From Glandiceps talaboti (Eukaryota; Hemichordata; Enteropneusta; Spengelidae): 64,000 nucleotides of DNA. This document shows, one piece after another, positions 41,955 through 55,197 of this stretch. Location of the stretch: contig NC_135569.1 of assembly GCF_964340395.1 (NCBI RefSeq), positions 2,265,400 through 2,329,399 of the forward strand, given 5' to 3'. The notes beneath the pieces were generated by a model. It made no database searches and had not been told where the DNA came from. It saw only the letters and a list, made by a program, of their open reading frames with translations. The number at the start of each line of letters is the position of its first letter. Position 1 is the first letter of the stretch. The position numbers and the translations under genes are program-made.

Positions 41955-42990
41955 CAGGCAATCAAACTTCTAAACCACTGTAAGGTATGTTGTGTTGTTC
42001 AGTCCTATCAGACTTCTAAACCACTGTAAGATATGTTGTGTTGTTCAGCCCTATCAGACTTCTAAACCACTGTAAGATATGTTGTGTTGTTCAGTCCTAT
42101 CAGACTTCTAAACCACTGTAAGGTATGTTGTGTTGTTCAGCCCTGTCAGACTTCTAAACCACTGTAAGATATGTTGTGTTGTTCAGCCCTATCAGACTTC
42201 TAAACCACTGTAAGATATGTTGTGTTATTCAGTCCTATCAGACTTCTAAACCACTGTAAGATATGTCATGTTGTTCAGTCCTATCAGACTTCTAAACCAC
42301 TGTAAGGTATGTCATGTTGTTCAGCCCTATCAGACTTCTAAACCACTGTAAGATATGTTGTGTTGTTCAGTCCTATCAGACTTCTAAACCACTGTAAGAT
42401 ACGTTGTGTTGTTCAGTCCTATCAGACTTCTAAACCACTGTAAGGTACGTTGTGTTGTTCAGCCCTATCAGACTTCTAAACCAATGTAAGATATGTCGTG
42501 TTGTTCAGCCCTATCAGACTTCTAAACCACTGTAAGATATGTCATGTTCTTCAGTCCTATCAGACTTCTAAACCACTGTAAGATACGTTGTGTTGTTCAG
42601 TCCTATCAGACTTCTAAACCACTGTAAGATATGTTGTGTTGTTCAGCCCTATCAGACTTCTAAACCACTGTAAGATATGTTGTGTTGTTCAGCCCTATCA
42701 GACTTCTAAACCACTGTAAGATATGTTGTGTTATTCAGTCCTATCAGACTTCTAAACCACTGTAAGATATGTTGTGTTGTTCAGTCCTATCAGACTTCTA
42801 AACCACTGTAAGATATGTTGTGTTGTTCAGTCCTATCAGACTTCTAAACCACTGTAAGATATGTTGTGTTGTTCAGCCCTATCAGACTTCTAAACCAATG
42901 TAAGATACACTGTGTTGTTCAGTCCTATCAGACTTCTAAACCACTGTAAGATACATCGTGTTGTTCAGCCCTATCAGACTTCTAAACCAC
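41955..42990. repeat. 46-bp minisatellite, about 22 units
   Basis: Units of 46 bp built on CTATCAGACTTCTAAACCAC, TGTAAGATATGTTGTGTTGTT and CAGTCC or CAGCCC. Variation is limited to a few sites (AGTCC/AGCCC, GATATG/GGTATG/GATACG, TTGTG/TCATG). It starts about 400 bp upstream of the B3GALT6 ATG and probably lies in that gene's 5' UTR intron or promoter-side sequence. There are no spacers, so it is not a CRISPR-like array. Confidence 0.95.
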
Positions 42991-42999
42991 AGTGCTGGC

Positions 43000-45900
43000 T
43001 GATAGCATGGCATGAATATCATATCTTACAAACTATGAGTAACAAAGCTATAACTTTTATTTACATATATCCCACAAAAGGAAATAATTATTCCCTCAGG
43101 CTGGTCTACAAAAGAATGTACAGATCTATATCATGGAGATTATTCTTCATATTTTATGAGTAGAATTATTACTCTTTTATTGTCATGAGTTATTAAAACA
43201 TAAATTCTAATAATAGTGGCAATATACCTTAGGGATTATTTCCATAAAAATCGCTACCAAAATCTCATTCATCCTTCTGATATAATAAAAGAAATTTGGA
43301 GGTTCACAGTCTAGTTTCCATGGAAACTGATAAATATTTACTTTATCATATGAGTTAAAGGCACAATTTTCAATCCCACATTTTCATTTTATCAGTGGCA
43401 CTATAAAGATTAGATAGAAACATACAATTTTTCCCGGACCAACTTTGTCCCAAACTCTGCTAGACAACTGGGTTTTTTTTTCACATCAAAATCTTAATCC
43501 AAGTCAGAACTGAGCCTTTAACACTGTATACAGGTGACCATATTAGATAATGGCGGCCATATTAGATTACGGCGGCCATATTAGATTATGGTGGCCATAT
43601 TAAATTCTAAAATGGCTTAATTTTAATATCATTTTGATCTCTATATCAGAAATTTGTAAGTTGATCCCAAATTTTAATTCTTGGTTTTAAGCAACGGTAA
43701 AAGTTGAAGATTCAGTTGTATTTCTGGGGTGTATACAAGAAAAGACAGTACATAAATCATGCAAATGAGAGAAATATCCAAACAAGATATGACATACTTT
43801 ATGATGATAAACGGTCACTTAAACTTGAACAAATGAAACAGGATTTACCATATTACAAAAATAATCATGGTTGGAAAATTGATTAATTAAATCAAATATG
43901 TTTGTTTTCCTAATGGTTTAAATAAGTTTGATATATTGCCTGAAAAAATAGAAAAACATGTACGTGATTACGATAAAAATATTTGGAAATCTTCCTTTAC
44001 GGCTTTAATGTTAAATTCTGCTATATCATAGTTTCATGTGTTTTTTCAGCCACACTAAAGCTATCCATGGATTACCATACAAATTACACTTAATGAGAAG
44101 TCATTGGCTGCGATATACCTTCTCTTCAATCACCATGTAATGCTGGTTTATCTGGTTAAGGTATACAATCTTTGTAGACTTACAGTTACTTCCCTCAGGG
44201 AAACAGTTTAGGTTATTCAGATCAAAAATTGTGTGTTTTCAAAATAGGGTTTTATCCAAAAGCTGTATATGTGACAACAGTATTTGGTACAAACAGAATT
44301 TTACAGTGTAATACTCACAACATTTTTTATGATATGCAATTCGATGCTTTTGAAATTGAGTGGCTAGACTCAATTAGTTTTCCGAAAACTATTTTCTAGT
44401 CTCTCACCCACAACTTGAAATCGTTTTCCTTTTGGATGTTTTCATTTATTTCTTTTCTGTATGTTTATTTCTTGTGGGGAATAAATTTCAATTCAATTCA
44501 AATTCAATTCAAATGTGGTGTATTTGGTGCAAATTATAAGATTTAAAGATGTCAAACAATGTTATCTCATTCACAATTCAATTTATTTTAATTATTTCAA
44601 TGTTTTATGAATGTTGGATTACATAAACTGTTTCAAATTTGAATTGTCATCCCCAAACCACCATCAGATTATTGATTTTTTTATTATGTGTTATGTAACT
44701 TTGGATGAAGATTACTGCTAGAAAGCTACCAAACACAGATGTCCACCAAGTATTTTTGAAATCTAGAGAAAAAATAGCTTTAGAAAAATAATGTTTCATT
44801 TGGTATACGTACCTCATTTTGGTACCAATTGGCTAAAAATCAGGGACTGGCTCATGGACTAGAAGACATTGTTTGAAAAAGAGCAAAATATTGCTAGCCC
44901 AAACCGTGAAACACCAAGTCTACTTCATTTTAGCTATATGATTGTAGAAGACACTTTATACATATATTATACAACATACAAGTATTATGACCACATGTAC
45001 AATGGACTACAAAGTACAAGGCCATGCAGACAGGTTGCCATGCCTCTAGCAATACTAAAAGTTTATAGTGCAGCTGTAGGTGTGATTAAAGTTGCACCAT
45101 ATTTATTGTAAACACTTAAAACTAGAGATTAATGGAGTCAATCACAAACCAATAGCTGATCACATGACCACTGGGTTCCATCTATACATTATATATTTTT
45201 TGATACAAAGAAGATGTTAACAAGCTTTAGGAATTAGTTTCTATTTAAATGAATCTTAAATTTAGACTTTGTAAGCTGTGAGGTTTTCTAATTCTTGTAG
45301 AATTACACTCATCATTCAAGTCTCTATTAAAATATCACCCATTTGTATGTATGTATACCCCATCATCTTTATATTTTGGTTCATTCCTATTGTTTTATTT
45401 ACAATAGAAGATACCATTGTACAGGTATAGGGGTGGTCATAGTTCAGGGTCAATTCTGTGCCTTCTGCAATATCATCAGAAAGAATATACCGATTATCAT
45501 AGATTCCTGATTAATCAGTATGGCGATACCTGTCATACCCTCACTGTCTTTGTATTTTGGTTCATCCCATTGTGTTTTGTATAATAGAAGACATCACAAT
45601 ACAGATATAGGGGTGGTCAGGGTTTAAAACAGTATCTTGTGAGAAGGTATCATGAGAAAGAGTCAAAGAATGAAACTACAAAATCAACTTCCAAATACTT
45701 CCCTCCTCCTCCTCCTCCTCCTCCTCCTCCTCCTCCTCACCATTTATAAATGATCTACCCCTTAATTTCCACGGCTATTACTATTCATAAACCTATAGGC
45801 AGCATAGATTACTCTACAACCATACTAAAGGTGTTTTGGCACCTTGCTAATCAGAATTTATTGAACTGTTAACTTATACCTCTGTCGAAATAAGTAAGTA

Positions 45901-47969
45901 ACGTAACTATCGGCACATTCTACCTGTAAATAATCATTGAATGTGTAACAGTTTTGAGAAAGTACAGTTACTATCCATAAATCTATATCTAAATCTATAT
46001 CCTTGTAATCTCTGTCTAACTGAGAAACTATGTATAATCAATGCTGCAAAGTACATGCTACTGAACAAAAAATCTGAATCAGTCGCCAAATGTCACCATG
46101 AAAGTAAATATTCCCTCGCCAACTATAGAAGTATTAAAACCTCCATAAGGAAAGGTTTAGTCCGACCATCTCGTTATGTAATATATACACAAATATTTAC
46201 GTGTATACATATCGACCTTGACAATCTCACTGACTCAAGTTTATCAATCACCTGATGATCACGGAGGAGGCATGAAACTCTGTGTAACGACTTACAACAT
46301 CCTTATTCTTTTGAATTAAGTCTAGATCTATACATATGTATACATGTATGTATATTCAAACACTTGCCTTGGTTCTTCTTCAATAGTCACATGATGTTCA
46401 GGAAAGAGCTTATTAGTTTTTTTTGCACTTCTTTGTAAAAGTGGTAATGGTAAAGATAATAGTATGTGTATACCTTTGATGATCAAGCTTTTAAATATTT
46501 GTTATTTTAGTTTTAACACCTGTAAAATTGCACTCATCATCCAAAGCATAATTCCTATGTACAAGCCTCTAAATTATAATTTGATTCATCCCTATTCTGT
46601 TCTGTAGTAATTTCTACAATTTTTTACTACTATACGTAAAATGAATGTTATACTGTACATGTACATAATTCTGATATTGTTGATATCTGATTTTTATAAT
46701 TTTTACACATAACGTGATGACATATTACTCTTCAGAGAATGACAGAGTTTTTTTTTAAAGACAACAACATGAATGGTAGAAATGTCAATGATTTATAAAA
46801 ACAAACACTAAAAATACATTTACGAAATTTGCCATGCACATGAATATTTGATTTTAACAGAAACCCCATTTCACCGCACTTTTAAGTAAGTACTCAATTC
46901 CAATTTAACAAAAATTGAACAGTCTGTGGTTTATAAACGGCTATGAATAGCAGTAGAAATCTAATCTAAAAATAAATACCTCTTGTATGTATGCACTGTT
47001 TAGGATAATAGTGAACGGAAAAGGTTAACACGACCAAAAAAATTATTAATGACAGCCATAATACTTTCAATCATTGAATAATCTCAAGCAACAATGTTTG
47101 AAATTAAAAAAATAAACATTCCAACCACACACGGTTGATTTTAAGTGGTTAATTTTTTTTTATATAAAAGCAACTGCCAAAAAATAGTTAATGGCAGCGA
47201 TAAATCTTTCAATCGTTGAATAATTTCAAACAGCAATGTTTGAAATTTGAAAAATAAATAATCTACCCATATACGGTAGATTTCAAGAACTAATTTCTCT
47301 TTCAAAGCAACCGGAACAGACTTTGAATTAGTTTAACGCTCAAAAAATATTTAAATAATTTTTAAGATGTAAACCTTTCTAAAATAAAATTATTATTATT
47401 ATTATTATTATTACTATTATCAAAACTTTACTACAGAAACTGTCCAGAAAACAACAAAAACCCATCACAAAATCACTTACTTTTCATAAAACAAAGAAAC
47501 AAAGAAACATAAACGGTAAAATAGTACAGTGGGTGTTTTAGGACTATAAAGTAAGTGCTAGCCTTGAACTCGTCGGTTTATTTCAAATTATTTCATGGAG
47601 GTTTTCCAGATTTGAAAGCAAATTACAAGTCTAAGAAATAAAAACATACACACAAGAAGATAACATTCCTAATATAATCCTTTAGATTTATCAATTATCA
47701 AATAAGTTTTTTTTTACTAAGATAAGAACCCCAATACAAAAGAGAAATCTTATAAATTCTACATCGTTGTACATTTTCAAAAACAATATTCTGAATAGTT
47801 TCCCCAGAAATCACAGTTAAAAAGCCTAATCAACACATGATCAGCAAGATTTTATCTATTTCTCAACTGTAATAAAACTCCTAACCTACCAAAGGTAGTA
47901 TATTTTCAATCAAACAGAGACGGTGAGAATTCACGGAAGGAAATTGAACAGTTTTAGAGTGATACTTAC
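43000..47969. other. Spacer (or B3GALT6 5' intron) with decayed repeats
   Basis: No coding exon was recognised. Visible items are: a 21-bp repeat (CCATATTAGATTATGGCGG, about four units, 43545-43610); a probable non-LTR element tail (44450-44515); a diverged duplication at 45355-45625 (blocks around TTTTGGTTCATYCC and ATAGGGGTGGTCA, about 180 bp apart); a (TCC)n run at 45701-45737; a diverged ~140-bp duplication at 47037-47300 (TGACAGC, TTTCAATCATTGAATAAT, CAATGTTTGAAATT); and an (ATT)n run near 47389-47412. Confidence 0.6.
44450..44516 (+). mobile_element. Probable 3' tail of a non-LTR retroelement
   Basis: GGGGAATAAATTTCAATTCA followed by repeated AATTCAATTCAA units is a usual form of the 3' tail of CR1/L2-like LINEs or their SINEs. 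Upstream sequence (43690-44450) shows only a 60-codon frame and no reverse transcriptase motif, so the body is too short or too decayed to classify. Confidence 0.35.
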
Positions 47970-48100
47970 AAGAAAATGATCAGAGTGAGTTGGCAAGATT
48001 CAGGACTGAATTCTGGTGATGAGGTTTGTATCCACACCAATGCTGTGAAGGACTACAGCTCTCACCTCTCATCCTCTGAGTTGATTGCAACCTAACTTCT
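47970..48100 (-). other. Candidate 5' UTR exon of B3GALT6
   Basis: On the minus strand a good donor, CTT followed by GTAAGTATCAC, lies at 47964-47970. It could splice to the acceptor CCAACAG at 41576 just before the B3GALT6 ATG. Upstream at about 48108-48122 are two TTTGCAT octamer-like motifs. The pairing is only inferred; the resulting intron would be 6.4 kb. Confidence 0.25.
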
Positions 48101-48562
48101 TATTTGCATATCATTTGCATATTTAGGGCCACATAGAATCAAGTTCTTGTTAAACATTCATATCTGGGATAGAAAAATAGACACACAAGTGTAAATGTTG
48201 ATTCTATCTAGAAGTCTTGGTTTTCATAATTACCATACATGCAAGCATATACAGTAGTATACTGATTAACAGTATCACTAGTATACTAAAGTGTAGAAGG
48301 CCACAAAACTGCAACCCAGAGACTTGGCTATCTGGTTTGAAATACCATTTCAGCAATCTGCAGAGCCAGTACACTGAGTCATAGCCAATATAGTTATACC
48401 CCTCAGAGAAGATATTGAGTTGAACAATATCTCAACATACATGTACATCACTATCACAAAATACAAATAAAAGTACATATTTGAGTGCTAACATTTTAAC
48501 TAAAATGTACAACATAATTTGATAAGCGTAAAGCCTTTTAATATCTATCAATCACACTTCAT

Positions 48563-48780
48563 GCTAACTTCATAATTCCATCAATAAAATAAATCAGAGA
48601 TATCCAGCAAATCAAATATGGAGTACAAAGTTTGAAAAGTGAAAACAAACCACTTTGTGGAGAGAAACAAAGAAATAATTCCATCAATAAAATAAATCAG
48701 AGATATCCAGCAAATCAAATATGGAGTACAAAATTTGAAAAATGATAACAAACCGGATTGTGGAGAGAAACAAAGAAATA
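48563..48780. repeat. 104-bp tandem duplication
   Basis: Two copies of a block from AATTCCATCAATAAAATAAA to GAGAGAAACAAAGAAATA, 104 bp apart and about 93% alike. The minus-strand frame across it has no domain pattern. Confidence 0.9.
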
Positions 48781-49260
48781 CTTTGATATGTCCATAAATT
48801 TCAAGGACTTTCTGAGAGCCTCTTAAACCTACTCTTTCTTTCCTATATCCATTTAAATAATTGAAAAATTCAACTCGTAACCCATGGCAACCTTTCAGTC
48901 TCTTCATTTTAGAATTTGATTGAATATTTTGATGGACATTAAAAATATAAATCATAATGTTATATTTGCCTCGGGTAGGTTGTCATGGCAATGACCTAAT
49001 TATGTCAATGGGGTCGCAGGCAATTATGTTTATGGAATGGATAGAATTATAAGTATAACCCACTTCAACATTTCAAGAGGAAACACCACATCTCTACACA
49101 GAAGTTGACAAGTCTTAATAATAAATCATATTTTACTAATGGAAAATGTAATAATCTGTCACCCACTTCCCATTCTTAACTTTTCCATTTAGCTTAGATA
49201 TCAATGCGTATACAATCCTGTCCATCTATATATATCTGTTATAAATTAAGTAATTACTTA

Positions 49261-52200
49261 CATCAGTACATCTACAACCTTTTTTTTGTTGATATTAGAA
49301 TTCAGTGTACCACTGCATCTACAACCTTTTCCATTGATCTGTTGTAACTCAGTACACAAATCACTATTACCACTGCATCTACAACCCTTTCCATTGATCT
49401 GTTGTAACACAGTACACAAATCACTATTACCACTGCATCTACAACCCTTTCCATTCATCTGTTGTAACACAGTATACAAATCACTATTACCACTGCATCT
49501 ACAACCCTTTCCATTGATCTATTGTAACACAGTATACAAATCACTATTACCACTGCATCTACAACCCTTTCCATTGATCTGTTGTAACACAGTACACAAA
49601 TCACTATTACCACTGCATCTACAACCCTTTCCATTCATCTGTTGTAACTCAGTATACAAATCACTATTACCACTGCATCTACAACCCTTTCCATTCATCT
49701 GTTGTAACTCAGTACACAAATCACTATTACCACTGCATCTACAACCCTTTCCATTCATCTGTTGTAACTCAGTATACAAATCACTATTACCACTGCATCT
49801 ACAACCCTTTCCATTCATCTGTTGTAACTCAGTACACAAATCACTATTACCACTGCATCTACAACCCTTTCCATTGATCTGTTGTAACACAGTACACAAA
49901 TCACTATTACCACTGCATCTACAACCCTTTCCATTCATCTGTTGTAACACAGTATACAAATCACTATTACCACTGCATTTACAACCCTTTCCATTGATCT
50001 ATTGTAACACAGTACACAAATCACTATTACCACTGCATCTACAACCCTTTCCATTCATCTGTTGTAACACAGTATACAAATCACTATTACCACTGCATCT
50101 ACAACCCTTTCCATTCATCTGTTGTAACACAGTATACAAATCACTATTACCACTGCATCTACAACCCTTTCCATTCATCTGTTGTAACTCAGTATACAAA
50201 TCACTATTACCACTGCATCTACAACCCTTTCCATTCATCTGTTGTAACACAGTATACAAATCACTATTACCACTGCATTTACAACCCTTTCCATTCATCT
50301 GTTGTAACTCAGTATACAAATCACTATTACCACTGCATCTACAACCCTTTCCATTCATCTGTTGTAACACAGTATACAAATCACTATTACCACTGCATCT
50401 ACAACCTTTTCCATTGATCTATTGTAACACAGTACACAAATCACTATTACCACTGCATCTAAAACCCTTTCCATTGATCTGTTGTAACACAGTACACAAA
50501 TCACTATTACCACGGCATCTAAAACCCTTTCCTTTGATCTGTTGTAACACAGTACACAAATCACTATTACCACTGCATCTACAACCCTTTCCATTGATCT
50601 GTTGTAACACAGTACACAAATCACTATTACCACTGCATCTACAACCCTTTCCATTCATCTGTTGTAACTCAGTATACAAATCACTATTACCACTGCATCT
50701 ACAACCCTTTCCATTCATCTGTTGTAACTCAGTATACAAATCACTATTACCACTGTATTTACAACCCTTTCCATTCATCTGTTGTAACACAGTATACAAA
50801 TCACTATTACCACTGTATTTACAACCCTTTCCATTGATCTGTTGTAACACAGTACACAAATCACTATTACCACTGCATCTACAACCCTTTCCATTCATCT
50901 GTTGTAACACAGTATACAAATCACTATTACCACTGCATCTACAACCTTTTCCATTGATCTATTGTAACTCAGTACACAAATCACTATTACCACTGCATCT
51001 ACAACCCTTTCCATTGATCTGTTGTAACTCAGTACACAAATCACTATTACCACGGCATCTACAACCCTTTCCATTCATCTGTTGTAACACAGTACACAAA
51101 TCACTATTACCACTGCATCTACAACCCTTTCCATTCATCTGTTGTAACACAGTACACAAATCACTATTACCACGGCATCTACAACCCTTTCCATTCATCT
51201 GTTGTAACTCAGTATACAAATCACTATTACCACTGCATCTACAACCCTTTCCATTGATCTATTGTAACTCAGTATACAAATCACTATTACCACTGCATCT
51301 ACAACCCTTTCCATTGATCTCTTGTAACACAGTATACAAATCACTATTACCACTGCATTTACAACCCTTTCCATTCATCTGTTGTAACACAGTATACAAA
51401 TCACTATTACCACTGCATCTACAACCCTTTCCATTCATCTGTTGTAACTCAGTATACAAATCACTATTACCACTGCATCTACAACCCTTTCCATTCATCT
51501 GTTGTAACACAGTATACAAATCACTATTACCATTGCATCTACAACACTTACCATTGATCTATTGTAACACAGTATACAAATCACTATTACCACTGCATCT
51601 ACAACCCTTTCCATTCATCTGTTGTAACTCAGTATACAAATCACTATTACCACTGCATCTAAAACCCTTTCCATTGATCTGTTGTAACACAGTACACAAA
51701 TCACTATTACCACGGCATCTAAAACCCTTTCCTTTGATCTGTTGTAACACAGTACACAAATCACTATTACCACTGCATCTACAACCCTTTCCATTGATCT
51801 GTTGTAACACAGTACACAAATCACTATTACCACTGCATCTACAACCCTTTCCATTCATCTGTTGTAACTCAGTATACAAATCACTATTACCACTGCATCT
51901 ACAACCCTTTCCATTCATCTGTTGTAACTCAGTATACAAATCACTATTACCACTGTATTTACAACCCTTTCCATTCATCTGTTGTAACTCAGTACACAAA
52001 TCACTATTACCACTGCATCTACAACCCTTTCCATTCATCTGTTGTAACTCAGTACACAAATCACTATTACCACTGCATCTACAACCCTTTCCATTCATCT
52101 GTTGTAACTCAGTATACAAATCACTATTACCACTGCATTTACAACCCTTTCCATTGATCTGTTGTAACACAGTACACAAATCACTATTACCACTGCATCT

Positions 52201-53580
52201 ACAACCCTTTCCATTCATCTGTTGTAACACAGTACACAAATCACTATTACCACTGCATCTACAACCCTTTCCATTCATCTGTTGTAACACAGTACACAAA
52301 TCACTATTACCACTGCATCTACAACCCTTTCCATTCATCTGTTGTAACACAGTACACAAATCACTATTACCATTGCATCTACAACCCTTTCCATTCATCT
52401 GTTGTAACACAGTACACAAATCACTATTACCACTGCATCTACAACCCTTTCCATTCATCTGTTGTAACTCAGTATACAAATCACTATTACCACTGCATCT
52501 ACAACCCTTTCCATTCATCTGTTGTAACACAGTACACAAATCACTATTACCACTGCATCTACAACCCTTTCCATTCATCTGTTGTAACACAGTACACAAA
52601 TCACTATTACCACTGCATCTACAACCCTTTCCATTCATCTGTTGTAACTCAGTATACAAATCACTATTACCACTGCATCTACAACCCTTTCCATTCATCT
52701 GTTGTAACACAGTATACAAATCACTATTACCACTGCATTTACAACCCTTTCCATTGATCTGTTGTAACTCAGTATACAAATCACTATTACCACTGCATCT
52801 ACAACCCTTTCCATTCATCTGTTGTAACACAGTATACAAATCACTATTACCACTGCATCTACAACCCTTTCCATTGATCTATTGTAACTCAGTATACAAA
52901 TCACTATTACCACTGCATCTACAACCCTTTCCATTCATCTGTTGTAACTCAGTACACAAATCACTATTACCACTGTATCTACAACCCTTTCCATTCATCT
53001 GTTGTAACTCAGTACACAAATCACTATTACCACTGCATCTACAACCCTTTCCATTCATCTGTTGTAACACAGTATACAAATCACTATTACCACTGCATCT
53101 ACAACCCTTTCCATTCATCTGTTGTAACACAGTATACAAATCACTATTACCACTGTATTTACAACCCTTTCCATTGATCTATTGTAACTCAGTATACAAA
53201 TCACTATTACCACTGCATCTACAACCCTTTCCATTCATCTGTTGTAACACAGTATACAAATCACTATTACCACTGTATTTACAACCCTTTCCATTCATCT
53301 GTTGTAACTCAGTATACAAATCACTATTACCACTACATCTACAACCCTTTCCATTCATCTGTTGTAACTCAGTATACAAATGTTAGAATCCAGTAAACAA
53401 CTAATACCACTGCACCTACAACCTTTTTGTCTCATCTGTTAGAACCCAGTATACAACTAATACCACTGCATCTACAACCCTTTTCACTCAACTGGTGTAA
53501 CCCACAAGTACATGTACAACCCTTTTAACTCAACTGATGTAACCCAGTATTCCTACGACATCTACAACCCTAAGGTTTCA
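49261..53580. repeat. 60-bp satellite array, about 68 units in perfect register
   Basis: From about 49301 to 53380 the sequence repeats every 60 bp without a single net insertion or deletion. The unit contains CAAATCACTATTACCACTGC, ATCTACAACCCTTTCCATTC and ATCTGTTGTAACACAGTATA. Variation is confined to about eight two-state positions (CATTCATCT/CATTGATCT, TAACAC/TAACTC, GTACAC/GTATAC, GCATCT/GCATTT/GTATTT, GTTG/ATTG). Edges (49261-49310 and 53381-53580) are diverged units with indels, the usual shape of a homogenised array. Five successive units at 50461-50760 recur unchanged at 51661-51960. The plus frame stays open for 1,366 codons, but it has no start context, splice site or domain. Confidence 0.97.
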
Positions 53581-53639
53581 TTCATCTGTTGGACCTCAGT
53601 GCAACCAAATAAAAAGGTCCAATTTAAAGTTTTAAAAAA

Positions 53640-53765
53640 TGGGGGGGGGGGGGGGTAATGAGAGATGAAGATGAAGCATCGCACATGTGTGCGCGTGCAC
53701 ACACACACATGCGCGCCTGCACACACACACACATGCACACACACACACACACACACACACCATAC
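53640..53765. repeat. G run and (CA)n tracts
   Basis: A 16-bp G run at about 53641 is followed by ACAC-rich sequence with GTGCGCGTGC and GCGCGC interruptions (53690-53762), a potential Z-DNA-forming stretch. Confidence 0.85.
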
Positions 53766-54479
53766 TACAACGATCACACGTCCACGCACAAATTCACTTT
53801 TAGTCTAGAAAATTAAACTGGTACAGTATTACCGTTTATTAAAAACTTCATTTATTTATTTTACTCTCAAGTTATCCCAGAAGACTATTGTATTGCGCCC
53901 TCAACATACCCATTCCCATTATTTTCTTGCAAATCGATTTCGATGTTTCAAGATACGTTGTCACCTTGATAAGGTTGATAGTTTACAATATTTCGTTCAC
54001 TCCGGTTTCATTTTTCCAGAAAATGTTCATACAATAGTACCAATTAGATCATCGAAGTGAACTGCTTGCACACTGTGTCACCAGTGTGTACTGTACGTGG
54101 AAAAATTCCCAAGACGTTTTCAAAAAACATCACTCACCGTAGTATATTTTGTAACCAAAAGAAAATTTAATACAACTGTCTTTTTGCACAAAAACAATAC
54201 GTTTGGTCTTACCTGTAAGTACGCCTTCAAATTCGTGGAAACTTTCTTCACAAGGGAAATCCTACGTGTCAGCCATTTTACAAAACACGAGATAAAAGCC
54301 CTTTAGGTACTATTAAAATTGCACTCGGTTAAGTATTGTATATAACATTGACATAAAAGACGTTAAATTAGATCTTACTGCTCCTCGTAGATCCATTTAA
54401 ATAGTTATATTATTCTCTAAGTGTCTAATTTTGTTGCGAATGTATGATCATAAAAGCGAAAATATGGACTTAGTACTTA

Positions 54480-54652
54480 GACTTATTTTTAGTAAGCTAG
54501 AGCGTCGTGACGTCACATTCTAAAATTAGAACGGGGAATACGTCGACGGTGAACGCTCGCCTAGTCTATGGCACAGTAAATGTACCCATATTGCGGATTA
54601 GAAGTTTCGTTAGTTACACCTTATGACTCATTTAGACTCATAAATAACCAAG
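54480..54652 (+). promoter_or_regulatory. Probable UBE2J2 promoter and 5' UTR exon
   Basis: A CpG-rich island in AT-rich surroundings carries a perfect cAMP-response palindrome TGACGTCA at 54508-54515, then GAATACGTCGACGGTGAACG. A strong donor, CCAAG followed by GTAAGT, sits at 54652/54653 and pairs well with the acceptor GTTGTAG directly before the UBE2J2 ATG at 55198. A 545-bp intron containing an ACAT microsatellite would separate the two. Transcription start is not fixed. Confidence 0.55.
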
Positions 54653-54974
54653 GTAAGTCATCTTTAAGAGAATTAATGTACATGCACGACAAGGGGTGTG
54701 AAATAACTGGATGTTGACGCGTTTATGTATCGACTTGAAATGGTAATGGTGGGTGGCTGAGAAATGAAAACTGAGAAATGATATAAGAAAACCGGATGTG
54801 ATGTGAAATTAAATGTATTATGACAAAATCTAACTATTTGTTCATTTACAACCAAATATGTCACATGACGATAACAATTTTCTAACGTAGATTCCTTTGT
54901 TATACACAATAGTATTCTTTGTTGTATTTATGTGTTTGTGTATAAATTATTTCAATTCTTTGTGTCAGTATGTT

Positions 54975-55130
54975 GTACATACATACATACATACATACAT
55001 ACATACATACATACATACATACATACATACATACATACATACATACATACATACATACATACATACATACATACATACATACATACATACATACATACAT
55101 ACATACATACATACATACATACATACATGT
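54975..55130. repeat. (ACAT)n microsatellite
   Basis: About 39 uninterrupted ACAT units in the inferred 5' UTR intron of UBE2J2, ending about 65 bp before the first coding exon. All frames over it are artefacts. Confidence 0.97.
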
Positions 55131-55197
55131 ACATACACACACACCTCCCACAATCTGACCTCCATTTCTGAAGATGTTTTTGAATGTTCCGTTGTAG

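Noticed and set aside
41955-42990. CRISPR-like array
   Set aside because: Repeats are contiguous without unique spacers, and the genome is eukaryotic; also true of the 52- and 60-bp arrays.
43704-43886. 60-residue Lys/Tyr-rich frame as a gene
   Set aside because: AT-rich, no recognisable motif; at best a fragment of a decayed element upstream of the possible LINE tail.
48581-48955. 124-residue minus-strand frame
   Set aside because: It covers a 104-bp tandem duplication and has no domain or splice support.
49286-53386. 1,366-codon plus-strand frame as a giant repeat protein gene
   Set aside because: It is exactly co-extensive with the 60-bp array, has no domain, splice site or start context, and minus-strand frames are also long. 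Kept only as a question under findings.
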